Counted from the stretch's first letter, positions 26,453 to 36,293 are shown. The stretch: 64,000 nucleotides of DNA from Stieleria tagensis (GCF_024129865.1 NZ_JAMYFE010000037.1:30646-94645); one strand, 5' to 3'. Notes: generated by a model from the letters alone, not told the origin. Numbers and translations: made by a program.

Positions 26453-27409
26453 TCAGTGGTCGGATTCGAACAGGGAGTGTCGGGGGTGCAAACGCAATTG
26501 TGAAAACTGGTGGTACTCGTGCAAGTCGATTTGCTCGTTCACAAACGTGACCCGCCCATCGCCCCACAAAAAGTTGGCGCCGCCGGGATGTCGGCTGGAA
26601 AAATCGCATTCATCGGCGAGCGGATTGTTGATGCCCTCCAGAGCGGAACCGACGATCCTTGCAGCAGCATCCTCGCCTTGCAGGCTGACACCCAGCCAAG
26701 TCGATGGGACCTGTGCCATCGTGCGTTCACCGACGATTATCGTGTTGGACAATCCGCGACCGAAATCACGAAAACGTGTGGTGCGATTCTCTAAAAAAGC
26801 CCCGTCGCCGATCGGTGCCGGAATACTGTCATCCGGTTCAATCGTTCCGAACATGCCGACGTAGTTCGCCGTTGGCAATTGCACCAACGCAGCCGCATCG
26901 TCTCCGCCCAAAGATGCGATCACCGATGCGCGCAGGTCGTCATCATCCTCGTCATCTTCGCCGGCGGCATACAGCATGAATGTCTGCTCGGCGATATCTG
27001 ACGGGCACAACATCACAGCGAGCGAAGTGCCGCGGACAACCGCATGATTGGTAGCGTCCACCGGTTTCTTGAGGTCCAGTCGGTCCGCCAATGCACTCTG
27101 CTCCAGATAGGGCAACAGCGACGTCGCCCACCCGTAAGCCGACTGGCCCGAGGGATCAAACGCCCAACCGGCCGGTAAACTTCGTTTGGCGTCGTGATGG
27201 TTGTGCAGCGCGATGCCAATTTGGCGCAGATGGTTGACACACTGAATCCGCCGCGCCGACTCGCGCGCCGAACCGATCGCTGGCAGCAATAATGCTAGCA
27301 ATATCCCAATGACCGATACGCTCACCAGCAATTCGAGGATGGTGAATCCGTCGCGGCGGCGGCCGCCGGAGCAGCGGCTCGCGATTTCAAATGATTTCAA
27401 TCGTTCCAT
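26453..27409 (-). CDS. DUF1559 pseudopilin-like secreted protein
   Basis: A 318-aa protein of the planctomycete-expanded DUF1559 family. It begins with a type IV prepilin-like leader: DGFTILELLVSVSVIGILLALLLPA at about residues 20-44, cleavable before the Phe, followed by the C-V-N-H-LRQIGIALHNHHD segment and a beta-rich body; FLWGDGRVTFVNE near the C-terminus is the family end motif. Its role is unknown; surface or pseudopilus-like structures are assumed. ATG 27409 has GGGA upstream. Its linkage to a BlaI-M56 pair is unusual to my knowledge of the family and suggests the protein is made only on an envelope signal. Confidence 0.9.
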   Translation of the reverse strand: MERLKSFEIASRCSGGRRRDGFTILELLVSVSVIGILLALLLPAIGSARESARRIQCVNHLRQIGIALHNHHDAKRSLPAGWAFDPSGQSAYGWATSLLPYLEQSALADRLDLKKPVDATNHAVVRGTSLAVMLCPSDIAEQTFMLYAAGEDDEDDDDLRASVIASLGGDDAAALVQLPTANYVGMFGTIEPDDSIPAPIGDGAFLENRTTRFRDFGRGLSNTIIVGERTMAQVPSTWLGVSLQGEDAAARIVGSALEGINNPLADECDFSSRHPGGANFLWGDGRVTFVNEQIDLHEYHQFSQLRLHPRHSLFESDH

Positions 27410-27453
27410 GACTTCATCCCTGGTTTGAATCCGCCAAGGATTTTACGAACTCT

Positions 27454-27473
27454 TTAGTATTTCACAATCCCAA
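27454..27473 (-). promoter_or_regulatory. candidate operator shared with the envelope operon
   Basis: On the minus strand TTGGGATTG is followed directly by TGAAATACTAA, the same two elements seen upstream of the gene at 24777 (there separated by about 32 nt). They lie about 45-64 nt before the DUF1559 start, a plausible operator position for the BlaI-like repressor. Confidence 0.3.
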
Positions 27474-27591
27474 TTCAATACCGCGGCTGTGTGGCGGAAC
27501 GTTCTGCCGGCCGCAACTGTTAAAATGAAGACCCCAAGTATTGTTTCTGCAACACTCGCAATCACCATTTTCCCGCACTGGAAGAAACGCA

Positions 27592-28260
27592 ATGTCTGTT
27601 TCACCGATCTCTCGACGCTCGATTCTGGCGGGCGGCTCGCTCGCGTTCTTCACCACACCGGGACTGTTCGCCGAAGAACTGTTGTCGACGCCCCCGCTGA
27701 CCGAAGGGCCGTTCTATCCCGACCATTTACCGCTCGATCAGGACAACGACCTGATCCTGATCAAAGACAGCACCACGCCCGCTGTGGGAACCATCACTCA
27801 ACTTAGCGGCCGTCTTTTGACAACCGCGGGATCTCCGCTCCGCAATGCGACGATCGAGATCTGGCAGTGTGATGCCAACGCGGTTTACCTGCACAGCGCT
27901 GACAGCAGCAAGAAAAAAGAGCAACAGGACAAACACTTTCAAGGCTACGGAAAGTTCGAAACCGCATCTGACGGTGGTTACCGCTTTCGCACGATCAAGC
28001 CTGTGCCCTATCCCGGTCGACCGGCGCCGCACATCCATATCAAAGTGTCGCAAAACGGCCACGAATTGCTGACCACGCAGTTGTTGATTCGCGGCCACGA
28101 GGGAAACGAGCGTGACGGTGTGTTTCGTCGTGTGACCGACAAGACCAAACGAGAACGATTGACGGCCGAATTCAAACCGATCCCGGATTCCAAGCACGGT
28201 GAACTGGCTTGCAACTTTGACGTGGTCCTTGGCCAAACCCCAGATGACAACCGCGGCTAA
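27592..28260 (+). CDS. intradiol ring-cleavage dioxygenase-like, Tat-exported
   Basis: A 222-aa protein of the intradiol dioxygenase (protocatechuate 3,4-/catechol dioxygenase) fold. The mature part has GPFYPD, the beta-sandwich opening ATIEIWQCDANAVY, then GGYRFRTIKPVPYPGR and PHIHIKV, which supply the Tyr and the His-x-His ligands of non-heme iron. The N-terminus carries a twin-arginine-type leader (SRRSILAGGSLAFF ending near LFAEE), so it is probably exported folded. ATG 27592 is favoured by GGAAG nine bases upstream; the frame is open a further 17 codons with no ATG. Exported intradiol dioxygenases are common in Bacteroidetes and Planctomycetes, with aromatic substrates unknown. Confidence 0.87.
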   Translation: MSVSPISRRSILAGGSLAFFTTPGLFAEELLSTPPLTEGPFYPDHLPLDQDNDLILIKDSTTPAVGTITQLSGRLLTTAGSPLRNATIEIWQCDANAVYLHSADSSKKKEQQDKHFQGYGKFETASDGGYRFRTIKPVPYPGRPAPHIHIKVSQNGHELLTTQLLIRGHEGNERDGVFRRVTDKTKRERLTAEFKPIPDSKHGELACNFDVVLGQTPDDNRG

Positions 28261-28289
28261 GGCCAAATCAAATGGCAGCAGGGATCGGC

Positions 28290-28360
28290 CCCTGTAGCTG
28301 ACCTCTGTAGCTGGCCTCTGTGAGGCCGGCGATTACCCACAAATGGCAACCCGACGCGTC
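28290..28360. repeat. intergenic repeat cluster, including dispersed repeat copy 2
   Basis: Contains CTGTAGCTGACCT and CTGTAGCTGGCCT in tandem (from 28291 and 28305), a perfect hairpin GGCCTC-TGT-GAGGCC (28313-28327), and the 32-bp dispersed repeat at 28329-28360 that matches 17591-17622 with one mismatch. It follows the dioxygenase gene but lacks a T-run. Confidence 0.7.
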
Positions 28361-28407
28361 GCGTTTGGGATCGAGGCATCTTCAACAATTGCCCACCGAG
28401 TCACGCA

Positions 28408-29382
28408 CTAGGGCGGGACGTCACGAAAGCGGACGTGACAGGATTTGCAATTGTCGGCGATCCGCTTTGCCGATTGCTCGACCGACGGCGGGACAGCTTC
28501 TCCGCTGGACGCATCCCAGTGCAACAACGCTGTTTCCAATTCCCCGGCTGCTTGCTGGGACGACACCAGCATTTGGCGAAACGCATCGCTTTGTTCGCCC
28601 GCAGCATCGGTTCGCAGAAGCTCGGTGAAATGCTCGCGCATCAACAGTGCTGTGTGGGCCGGATCGAGGTCGGCGTGATCGGCAGGAGTCTTCCAGCCCG
28701 CAGCGGCGATCTGTTTCAAATGATCCTGGGTGTGCTCGATCGCCACCATCGCCTCGGCCATCGGCGGCACCTGAACCGTCTCGCGAAATTCCACTTGCAA
28801 CTCATCCAACAAAGCTTGCTCCAGCGGAACCGCTCGGTCTGCCGCCTGGAACAGGCCGCGGTAGTTGGGGCTGGTACCGGCCACTTGCAACACGGCGATC
28901 GCTTGGGACGGTGGCGTCAAACCGGCCGACACACAAGCCACACTGGCCGCGGCCGGGCTGCGATGTTTGCCGTGGTGACAGTGGATGTAAATCGGCCCCT
29001 CCAGATCGCGGACCGCTTTGGCCAATTCCTTGACACGTTGATCCGGAATCCCATCGTAACCATGTGGCAGATGCACATACCGCAGTGAGAACTTTCGGGC
29101 GGCGGCAACGTCGGGCTTGGCACCGTCCACGCTGATGATGGTTTTGACACCCAGATCAACCAACTCTTGAAACGCCTCGTCACTCTCGGGCAGTCCACCG
29201 GAGATGACTTTGGGATGAATCAGAACGGGGTTGGGCAGATGCGCGCTGGCCAACGTTTGCGGCAGCGCGGTACCGGACAGGTCCATGACTTCTGCGGACA
29301 CACCGTCAGGTACTGGATCGGCGGATTGCGGAGTGCACCCGAGGACCAATCCGGCGATCAAGATCACGATGTATCGATTCAT
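28408..29382 (-). CDS. lipoprotein: tyrosine-phosphatase-like domain plus C-terminal c-heme site
   Basis: A 324-aa exported lipoprotein: lipobox LVLG-Cys16 follows a short hydrophobic leader. Residues about 55-185 are a dual-specificity/cyanobacterial-type phosphatase domain with the Cys-x5-Arg loop HCHHGKHRS (Cys135, Arg141) and the upstream GVKTIISVDG strand. The C-terminal half is helical and ends in one CxxCH motif (Cys312-His316, CKSCH), as in cytochrome c-prime-like helical domains. The pairing of a phosphatase loop with a heme site on one periplasmic chain is uncommon. ATG 29382 is chosen for the lipoprotein leader; the frame extends upstream to 29487. It starts 65 nt after metH. Confidence 0.85.
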   Translation of the reverse strand: MNRYIVILIAGLVLGCTPQSADPVPDGVSAEVMDLSGTALPQTLASAHLPNPVLIHPKVISGGLPESDEAFQELVDLGVKTIISVDGAKPDVAAARKFSLRYVHLPHGYDGIPDQRVKELAKAVRDLEGPIYIHCHHGKHRSPAAASVACVSAGLTPPSQAIAVLQVAGTSPNYRGLFQAADRAVPLEQALLDELQVEFRETVQVPPMAEAMVAIEHTQDHLKQIAAAGWKTPADHADLDPAHTALLMREHFTELLRTDAAGEQSDAFRQMLVSSQQAAGELETALLHWDASSGEAVPPSVEQSAKRIADNCKSCHVRFRDVPP

Positions 29383-29447
29383 CAACAGGCCGTTATCCAG
29401 GATCAAACTTTGGCGCCGCGGGTACGTTGGCACGGCGAACAAGCTTA

Positions 29448-32400
29448 TCACGGATTGGGGTCGTACGCCAAATTCGGCGCCAACCAACGTTCAATCTCTT
29501 CAATCGGCTGACCTTTGCGCTCGGCATAGGCTTTAATCTGGTCGTGCGTCATCCGTTCGACGGTGAAGTAGCGCGACTCGGGGTGACCAAAGTACAATCC
29601 GCTGACACTGGCGCCGGGCGTCATCGCATAGCTGGACGTCAGCTCCATGCCGGCATTGGATTCGGCGTCGAGCAAATCGAACAGGGTGCGTTTTTCGGTG
29701 TGATCGGGGCATGCCGGATAGCCGGCAGCCGGTCGAATACCGCGATACTTTTCGGCGATCAATTCTTCCTTGTCCAAGCCCTCGGTCTGGCCGAATCCCC
29801 AGTCACCGCGAGCTGTTTCGTGCATCTTTTCGGCCAGTGCTTCGGCCAGTCGATCGGCAATCGCTTGCACCATGATCGCTTTGTAATCGTCTAACTGGTC
29901 CTTGTAGTGCATCGCCAGCTTCTCGGCACCGACTCCCGCGGTGACCGCAAACCCACCGATGTAGTCTTGGCGTCCGGAGTCGGCCGGCGCGATGTAGTCG
30001 GCCAGTGAGCGATAGTCTTTCTGGCCTTTACGCTCCCATTGCTGACGCAGGAAATGGAATCGCGTCAATTCTTTGCTGCGCGATTCATCGGTGTACAGAA
30101 CCACGTCATCACCGACACTGGCGGCGGGCCAAAACCCGTACACGGCGTTGGCGGTTAAGGAACCGTTGGCAATGATTTCGTCCAGCAATTGATTGGCATC
30201 ATCAAACAACTCCTTGGCTTGCGGCCCAACGACTTTGTCATTGAAGATTTTGGGATACTTGCCCTTGAGTTCCCAGGTCATGAAGAACGGCGACCAATCG
30301 ATATAGGGACGAATCTCCTGCAGCGGGATGTTTTTCAGAACCCGAGTGCCGGTGAACGACGGCGTGTCGATTTGCACGGTCGCCCAATCGGTTTCAAAGC
30401 GTTTGGCGTAGGCGTCGGCATAGGGAATCAGAGTTTGCTTGCGGTCACGGAAACTTGCGACCAACTCTTTTTGTTTTTTCTGGTTGTCGGCAATAAACGC
30501 ATCGCGATGCTCTTTGCTGAGCAACCGTTCGACCACGTTCACGCTGCGACTGGCATCCAGCACGTGCAGCACCGGCCCCTCGTAGTTGGGTGAGATCTTG
30601 ACGGCGGTGTGTTTGGCACTGGTCGTGGCGCCACCGATCAATAGTGGCATCGTCATCTTGTTGCGGCGCATCTCGCTGGCAACATGGGTCATCTCGTCCA
30701 ACGACGGAGTGATCAATCCGCTCAAACCGATCATGTCAACGTTCTGCTTGACCGCCTCTTCCAAGATTTTCTCGGACGACACCATCACACCCAAATCGAT
30801 GACTTCGTAGTTGTTGCACTGCAACACGACGCCGACAATGTTTTTGCCGATATCGTGCACATCGCCCTTGACCGTTGCGATCAAAAACTTGCCGCGTGCC
30901 GCCGCATTCTCGGTGCCTGCGGCTCGTTTTTCCTCCTCCATAAAAGGTTCCAAATACGCCACGGCTTTCTTCATCACCCGTGCCGATTTGACCACCTGGG
31001 GCAGAAACATTTTGCCGGCACCGAATAGGTCGCCGACCACTTTCATGCCGTCCATCAACGGGCCTTCGATGACCTGGATACAGCGGTCAAAGTGTTGACG
31101 CGCGGCCTCGGTGTCTTCGACGATGTACTTATCGATCCCTTTGATCAAGGCGTGCTTCATCCGCTCGGCGACCGGTTCACTGCGCCAGGCCAGATCTTCG
31201 CCGGACTTTTTCTTGCCGTCGCCCTTGACCGTTTCGGCAAAGTCCAACATTCGCTCGGTCGCATCCGGCCGACGATTGAGCAGCACGTCTTCGACGCGTT
31301 CGAGCAGGTCTTTGGGGATTTCTTCATAGACCTCCAATTGACCGGCGTTGACGATCCCCATGTCCAAGCCGGCTTTCACGGCGTGATACAGGAACGCACT
31401 GTGAATGGCTTCGCGCACCGGATCGTTGCCACGAAAACTGAAGCTGATGTTGCTGACGCCACCGCTGGTTTTTGCGCCTGGACATTCCTGCTTGATCCGT
31501 CGCACCGCGTTGATGAAATCAACGGCGTAGTTGTTGTGCTCTTCCATGCCGGTGGCGACCGTCAGGATGTTCGGATCAAAGATGATGTCCTCGGTCGGGA
31601 AATCGAGTTCCTTGACCAACAGATCATACGCTCGCTTGCAAATCCGAACCTTGTTGTCTTCGTCGGCCGCTTGCCCTTCTTCATCAAACGCCATCACCAC
31701 GGCTGCGGCGCCGTATTGACGAATCAAACGGGCCCGTCGTAGAAATTCTTGTTCGCCATCTTTCAGCGAGATCGAGTTGACGATCGCCTTGCCCTGGACA
31801 TTGCGCAGCCCCGCCTCCAAAACCTCCCATTTACTGCTGTCGATCATCACCGGAACGGAGGCGGCCACATGGTCGCCGGCGATCAGACGCAAGAAACGCG
31901 TCATCGCTTCGACACCATCCAACATGCCTTCGTCAAAGTTCACGTCGATGATCGTGGCGCCGTTTTCGACCTGTTCCCGAGCGATCTCGACCGCCTCTTC
32001 GAATTTCTCATCACGAATCAGCCGAGCGAATTTCTTGCTGCCCATCACATTGGTCCGCTCGCCGACCATGGTGAACGGGATCTCGGGACGCATCACCATC
32101 GGCATCTGGCCCGATAGTCGGGTGTAGACCGGTCCCGGGGTATCCTGTTTCGGTTTCAGGCCTTTGATCCGCTGGGACATCGCGCGAATGTGATCGGGGG
32201 TGGTGCCACAGCAACCGCCCAGAATGTTGACCCAACCGTTGTCGGCATACTCGCCCACTTTGTCAGCCATCTGTTTCGGCCCCAGATCAAACTCGCCCAT
32301 TTCATTGGGCAGCCCGGCATTGGGGTGACAGGAGATCGGGATCTCGGCGACATGTGAGAGTTCTTCGATGTGAGCGCGCATCACGTCCGGACCCAAGGCG

Positions 32401-33128
32401 CAGTTCATCCCCACCGAAAGCAACGGGAAATGGTTGATCGCGGTCCAAAACGCTTCGACACTCTGGGCGCTGACAAAGGTCCGGCCGCCGTCACCGAAGG
32501 TTCCGCTGGCCATCACCGGAACCCGCCGCCCGCCGGCATGGAAGAAATCGGCGATGGCAAACAAACAGGCCTTTAAGTTCAGCGTGTCGATCGCGGTTTC
32601 CGGCAACAGAATATCGACTCCGGCGGCCACCAACGAATCGACCTGGGCGCGATAGCTATCGACCATCTCCTCGAAGGTCGCACCGCGGTGCGCCGGGTCG
32701 TCCTCGGTACTGATCGCCAACTGTTTGGTCGTCGGCCCGATCGAACCGGCGACGAAACGCGGGCGATCCGGCGTCCGCTCGGTCCACTCGTCAGCCGCCT
32801 TGCGGGCACAGGCAACCGCAGCGTGATTGATCTCGTCGACCAACTCCAACGGCAATCCGAACTCCACCATCCCGACCGGCGAAGCACCAAAGGAATTGGT
32901 CTCGACGATGTCACTCCCGGCCTCGTAGTAGGCCGCATGAATCGCGGTGATTTTTTCCGGATGCGTCAGACAGAGGATGTCCGAAAAATTCTTCAGATCC
33001 TTGTCGTGGTCGGCAAAACGCTCGCCACGCACGGCGGCTTCGTCTAACCCCAGACGCTGGATCATTGTCCCCATCGCACCGTCGAGTAACAAAATTCGCT
33101 CGCGGATCAGGTGGTCTAGATCAGACAC
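29448..33128 (-). CDS. metH: cobalamin-dependent methionine synthase
   Basis: MetH, 1226 aa, almost exactly the length of the E. coli enzyme. It methylates homocysteine using methyl-tetrahydrofolate through cobalamin. Order: homocysteine domain (1-330; zinc ligands in [14 protein letters not shown]), pterin domain (about 355-620; [16 protein letters not shown]), cobalamin domain (about 660-890; the DVHDIGKN motif with the cobalt-ligand His), and the SAM-binding activation domain to the end ([15 protein letters not shown]). All four modules are intact. The reading frame is open to 33350, but GTG 33128 gives the normal N-terminus ([20 protein letters not shown]). I saw no cobalamin, SAM or SAH riboswitch in the 237-nt gap upstream. 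Confidence 0.96.
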   Translation of the reverse strand: MSDLDHLIRERILLLDGAMGTMIQRLGLDEAAVRGERFADHDKDLKNFSDILCLTHPEKITAIHAAYYEAGSDIVETNSFGASPVGMVEFGLPLELVDEINHAAVACARKAADEWTERTPDRPRFVAGSIGPTTKQLAISTEDDPAHRGATFEEMVDSYRAQVDSLVAAGVDILLPETAIDTLNLKACLFAIADFFHAGGRRVPVMASGTFGDGGRTFVSAQSVEAFWTAINHFPLLSVGMNCALGPDVMRAHIEELSHVAEIPISCHPNAGLPNEMGEFDLGPKQMADKVGEYADNGWVNILGGCCGTTPDHIRAMSQRIKGLKPKQDTPGPVYTRLSGQMPMVMRPEIPFTMVGERTNVMGSKKFARLIRDEKFEEAVEIAREQVENGATIIDVNFDEGMLDGVEAMTRFLRLIAGDHVAASVPVMIDSSKWEVLEAGLRNVQGKAIVNSISLKDGEQEFLRRARLIRQYGAAAVVMAFDEEGQAADEDNKVRICKRAYDLLVKELDFPTEDIIFDPNILTVATGMEEHNNYAVDFINAVRRIKQECPGAKTSGGVSNISFSFRGNDPVREAIHSAFLYHAVKAGLDMGIVNAGQLEVYEEIPKDLLERVEDVLLNRRPDATERMLDFAETVKGDGKKKSGEDLAWRSEPVAERMKHALIKGIDKYIVEDTEAARQHFDRCIQVIEGPLMDGMKVVGDLFGAGKMFLPQVVKSARVMKKAVAYLEPFMEEEKRAAGTENAAARGKFLIATVKGDVHDIGKNIVGVVLQCNNYEVIDLGVMVSSEKILEEAVKQNVDMIGLSGLITPSLDEMTHVASEMRRNKMTMPLLIGGATTSAKHTAVKISPNYEGPVLHVLDASRSVNVVERLLSKEHRDAFIADNQKKQKELVASFRDRKQTLIPYADAYAKRFETDWATVQIDTPSFTGTRVLKNIPLQEIRPYIDWSPFFMTWELKGKYPKIFNDKVVGPQAKELFDDANQLLDEIIANGSLTANAVYGFWPAASVGDDVVLYTDESRSKELTRFHFLRQQWERKGQKDYRSLADYIAPADSGRQDYIGGFAVTAGVGAEKLAMHYKDQLDDYKAIMVQAIADRLAEALAEKMHETARGDWGFGQTEGLDKEELIAEKYRGIRPAAGYPACPDHTEKRTLFDLLDAESNAGMELTSSYAMTPGASVSGLYFGHPESRYFTVERMTHDQIKAYAERKGQPIEEIERWLAPNLAYDPNP

Positions 33129-33221
33129 AATAGGCTCGGTATGCAGCACGCTGAGACTTCGATTGGGGGAAACGGTTGGAGCGCCGCCACACTCGCCGCG
33201 GCGACGCGATTTGAATTGCAG

Positions 33222-33239
33222 CCCGCCATCGCTGGCGGG
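33222..33239. other. short GC-rich hairpin between metH and the c-heme gene
   Basis: CCCGCCA-TCGC-TGGCGGG, a perfect 7-bp stem with a 4-nt loop, sits about 94 nt before the metH start in the divergent intergenic region. No T-run follows. Role unknown. Confidence 0.5.
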
Positions 33240-33365
33240 ACCAGATTGACGCTGAGAGTGAAGACCGATACAAACATGTACGCCAGATACATCTTTTCGG
33301 CATTCTTCTCGTTCGTCAACCATCGACTCACGATCATCCCAGCGCTTCAATGCCGGAAAAAAGCG

Positions 33366-33941
33366 ATGAAATTAAACTTGGGCCTCCAGTACCTGATCCT
33401 GTCGATCGTGCTCGGAATAACGCTCGAATTGACGCTCTGCGCGACCAAACTAGCGGCCGACGAATCGGCCTCACAGCCATCCGATCACACCGAAACCATT
33501 TCGGTCCCGCTGCCGAGTACGACTGCCGAAGCCCGGGCCCGGTCCAAATTGCTGTATGAAACCATTCGTGGATCCCTGCAGGTCATGCACCGCGACTTCT
33601 TCGACGACGAGGAAGCTCATGCCATTCCATCGGCATCTCTACAAGACGTCTTTGATGAACTCGCTGGGGTCTATAGTGTAGAAGTCAAGTGGCTGATCGT
33701 CGACACAGATGTTCTGAACGTCGATCATCTGGCTGAAAATGAATTCGAACGCCTCGCCGTGACTGCGCTGAAGTCGGGAAAACCGCATTTTGAATCGACC
33801 GCTGCAAACCGTTATCGGTTCGCCGGCCCGATCCGATTGGCGTCACAATGTTTGAAATGCCACGTTAAACGTCGCAATAGTACCGAAACGCGCACCGCTG
33901 GGCTGCTGATTTCGATGCCGCTGGCAGCTCAAACCAAGTGA
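33366..33941 (+). CDS. monoheme c-type sensor-like protein (DUF3365/Tll0287-like)
   Basis: A 191-aa exported protein: an N-terminal hydrophobic leader (residues 6-26) followed by a DUF3365-like domain with [14 protein letters not shown], the central [12 protein letters not shown] strand and [16 protein letters not shown], the single heme-attachment motif (162-166). Domains of this type (Tll0287 in cyanobacteria, and sensor domains in Proteobacteria) bind a c-type heme and are proposed redox or gas sensors; here the domain stands alone. ATG 33366 is chosen for the leader. It converges with the NsrR-like gene 17 nt away, so a link to nitric-oxide or redox sensing is tempting but inferred. Confidence 0.8.
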   Translation: MKLNLGLQYLILSIVLGITLELTLCATKLAADESASQPSDHTETISVPLPSTTAEARARSKLLYETIRGSLQVMHRDFFDDEEAHAIPSASLQDVFDELAGVYSVEVKWLIVDTDVLNVDHLAENEFERLAVTALKSGKPHFESTAANRYRFAGPIRLASQCLKCHVKRRNSTETRTAGLLISMPLAAQTK

Positions 33942-33958
33942 TTTGACGGCCGCTGCAT

Positions 33959-34378
33959 TCATTTGACCTGGCCCAGCTGACGCCGGGTGGGGACGACGTC
34001 GGCCAGCGTCACAGAGTCCAAATACTCCCGCTGCACTCGCTCGGCTTGGGCCAGCACCCCTTTGAGCTTGCAAAATGAGTGAATCACACAGCCATCATCG
34101 GCTTGCACGCAGGCCAGCAGGTGTAGATCGCCCTCCATCTGCTCGATCACATCGCCCAGACGAATTTCGTCCGGGGATTGGGCCAGTTCGATGCCGCCGC
34201 CGATCCCGCGGGTGCTGCGGATGTAACCACCCCGAACGAGCAAGTTGACGACTTTGGCGACGTGGTTGACGGAAATCCCAAACAGCGACGCCACGTCAGC
34301 CACTTTGGCACGCCTGGTTTGCGTCGCCAAAAACATCAATGTCCGCAGTGCATAGTCGGTTTGCGTTGTGAGTTTCAT
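33959..34378 (-). CDS. nsrR: NsrR-like Rrf2-family repressor
   Basis: A 139-aa Rrf2-family winged-helix regulator. Its features fit NsrR, the nitric-oxide-sensitive Fe-S repressor: opening MKLTTQTDYALRTLMFLA, the VNHVAKVVNLLVRGGYI helix-wing, GGIELAQSP, and three cysteines in LLACVQADDGCVIHSFCKLK, spaced as in the cluster-binding loop. A near-ideal NsrR palindrome lies 28 nt upstream (34406-34430), implying autoregulation. No NO dioxygenase or reductase gene is in the window. Confidence 0.85.
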   Translation of the reverse strand: MKLTTQTDYALRTLMFLATQTRRAKVADVASLFGISVNHVAKVVNLLVRGGYIRSTRGIGGGIELAQSPDEIRLGDVIEQMEGDLHLLACVQADDGCVIHSFCKLKGVLAQAERVQREYLDSVTLADVVPTRRQLGQVK

Positions 34379-34405
34379 GGCAGTTTCAATGGCAACGGCT
34401 TTGGC

Positions 34406-34430
34406 AAAGATGCATCACAGACGCATCTTT
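34406..34430. promoter_or_regulatory. NsrR-type operator
   Basis: Perfect inverted repeat: AAAGATGC (34406-34413), nine bases, GCATCTTT (34423-34430). The NsrR consensus has arms AAGATGC and GCATCTT with the same nine-base interval, so arm sequence and spacing both match. It lies 28 nt upstream of the nsrR-like ATG, in the position for autorepression. Confidence 0.75.
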
Positions 34431-34471
34431 ATTTCAAGCCTAGGCACCGCCGTGATCAACGTCAATCGAGC

Positions 34472-36151
34472 CTAAATCAGTGCAACCGCCTCGGCAATGT
34501 TTTCGGCGTGGTCGCGGACCCGCGAGTAGGCATTCAACACAGCCAGGTAGGCCACGCTGACCAAGGGGGGGATTTCGCCACTGGACAGGTCTTCCAGATG
34601 TTTCTTGCGGAGCTGTTTGATTTCGCTTTTCAACCGACGCAACATGGTTTCGGTCGATGTCAGCACATTCTTGTTGCTCTGTGCCAGACCTTCATTGACC
34701 GCATCGAGGTAGTCACAGGCGTGCTGATGTAGTTCTACTAAATCCCTGCGTTGTCCCGGGGTGAATCGATGCCCGTTGCGGCGCAAGCGGCGATCGAATT
34801 TATCCATGTTCAAGATATAGTCGCTGATCGATTCGTATTCATCCGCGATGCGAATCTGCTGGCGGGCTTCACTGGCCACGGCATGCGTGACTTCGTTCGC
34901 CAACAGATCGGTGACAAAGACTGCGATTTCGTCTTGCATCGAATCCAGCAGTTGTTCGCGACGCACCAATTTGTCGGCCAGAGCTTTGTCCGGGTCGTCT
35001 TGCTCACGCAGCGTTTGCAGCCAAGTCATCATCTTGGCACAGCTGACGCCCATCTTCTGGATCTCCGTGCGCGACTGTTCGATCGCCAACAGCGGTGTCT
35101 CCAACATCCGAATGTCCAGATCCGTCAGGTGCGGTTTCTCTTTGAAATTCTTGGCCGGTACGATGTGATTTAGCAATCGCACAAACAGCGGCACAAAGGG
35201 CAAAAAGATCAGCATGTTCACCACGTTGAACACGGTGTGTGTCGCGGCGATCGCGGCGGTGGTCTGCGGAAAGGTGGATTCGCCATCAATCACCACCGCC
35301 TGTTTCACATCGCCCGGGACAATGACTTGAATCAGGTCGATATACCAATGAAAAATCAACGTGATCCAAAACACGCCGAACAAGTTAAAGATGATATGAA
35401 AATAGGCGGTTCGACGCGCGTTGGTGGTCGTGCCCAGCGAGGCCAGAAACGCGGTGATCGTCGTGCCAACGTTTTCTCCCAAGACCAAGGCCGCGGCTGT
35501 TTCGTAAGAAATCACGCCTTGGGTGGCCAATGAAATCGTGATCCCCAACGTCGCTGATGACGACTGGACCAGCGTCGTGAGCAAGCAACCGGCGATCGCA
35601 CACTTGAGAACCCCCAAGTAGTTGTCAGCGCTGACGCGTTGAAACGCCTGTTCAAAGGCCGGGGTGTCTTTGATGATCGCACAGGCGTCTTTCATCAACT
35701 CCAAACCAAAAAACACCATCCCCATGCCCATCACGGCCATCGCCCAATAGCGCCAGCGATCGCGTTTGGCAAAGAGAAACACGAATGCCGCCGCGCCCAA
35801 CAACGGCAGACCGTATTTGCCAATCTTTAACACCAAAATCCAACCGGTGATCGTCGTGCCCACATTGGCGCCCATGATCACGCCAATCGCTTGTGACAAC
35901 TGCATCACGCCGCTGTTGACGAACCCGACCACCATCACCGTCGTGATCGAACTCGACTGCACCACGCAGGTCACAATGATCCCGACCACTGTCGCCATCA
36001 ACCGATTGTTGGTGACGATGCTGATCAAACGTCGCAAACTGGCGCCGGCAACCGCTTGCATCCCGTCGGACATGTTCTTCATGCCCAGTAGGAAGATTCC
36101 CAATCCACCCACCAGTCCGAACACAAGATTGATTAGGGCTGAGAATTCCAA
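34472..36151 (-). CDS. Na/phosphate cotransporter family protein with PhoU-like tail
   Basis: A 559-aa protein. Residues about 8-310 are the NptA/YjbB-type Na/Pi cotransporter membrane region, with the two inverted signature repeats containing QSSS (VVQSSSITTVMVVGF and LVQSSSATLGITIS) and GANVGTTITGW / GENVGTTITAF. Residues about 350-555 are soluble and helical, like PhoU. The predicted start is TTG 36151: the only in-frame upstream codons before a stop contain no ATG or GTG, and the family begins at FSALINLVFGLVGG. Bacterial members may export as well as import phosphate. It stands alone on its strand. Confidence 0.88.
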   Translation of the reverse strand: MEFSALINLVFGLVGGLGIFLLGMKNMSDGMQAVAGASLRRLISIVTNNRLMATVVGIIVTCVVQSSSITTVMVVGFVNSGVMQLSQAIGVIMGANVGTTITGWILVLKIGKYGLPLLGAAAFVFLFAKRDRWRYWAMAVMGMGMVFFGLELMKDACAIIKDTPAFEQAFQRVSADNYLGVLKCAIAGCLLTTLVQSSSATLGITISLATQGVISYETAAALVLGENVGTTITAFLASLGTTTNARRTAYFHIIFNLFGVFWITLIFHWYIDLIQVIVPGDVKQAVVIDGESTFPQTTAAIAATHTVFNVVNMLIFLPFVPLFVRLLNHIVPAKNFKEKPHLTDLDIRMLETPLLAIEQSRTEIQKMGVSCAKMMTWLQTLREQDDPDKALADKLVRREQLLDSMQDEIAVFVTDLLANEVTHAVASEARQQIRIADEYESISDYILNMDKFDRRLRRNGHRFTPGQRRDLVELHQHACDYLDAVNEGLAQSNKNVLTSTETMLRRLKSEIKQLRKKHLEDLSSGEIPPLVSVAYLAVLNAYSRVRDHAENIAEAVALI

Positions 36152-36293
36152 GGGAGCACCGCGGTGATAAGAGTGTTAGACATCGATGAGATCATTGTTC
36201 GTGAAAATGTGTCGTGATTGTTACCAGCCCAGCGCCAAGATTCAAACACCCCCCGGCAAAGATCACTCTCCGCTGGTTGTGACACCCCAATAA

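Noticed and set aside
33129-33365. Possible cobalamin, SAM or SAH riboswitch before metH
   Set aside because: I looked for the conserved cores of these classes on the minus strand and saw none; only a simple hairpin is present.
36152-36293. Terminator after the sulfatase or before the Na/Pi gene
   Set aside because: No stem followed by a T-run could be found in the interval.
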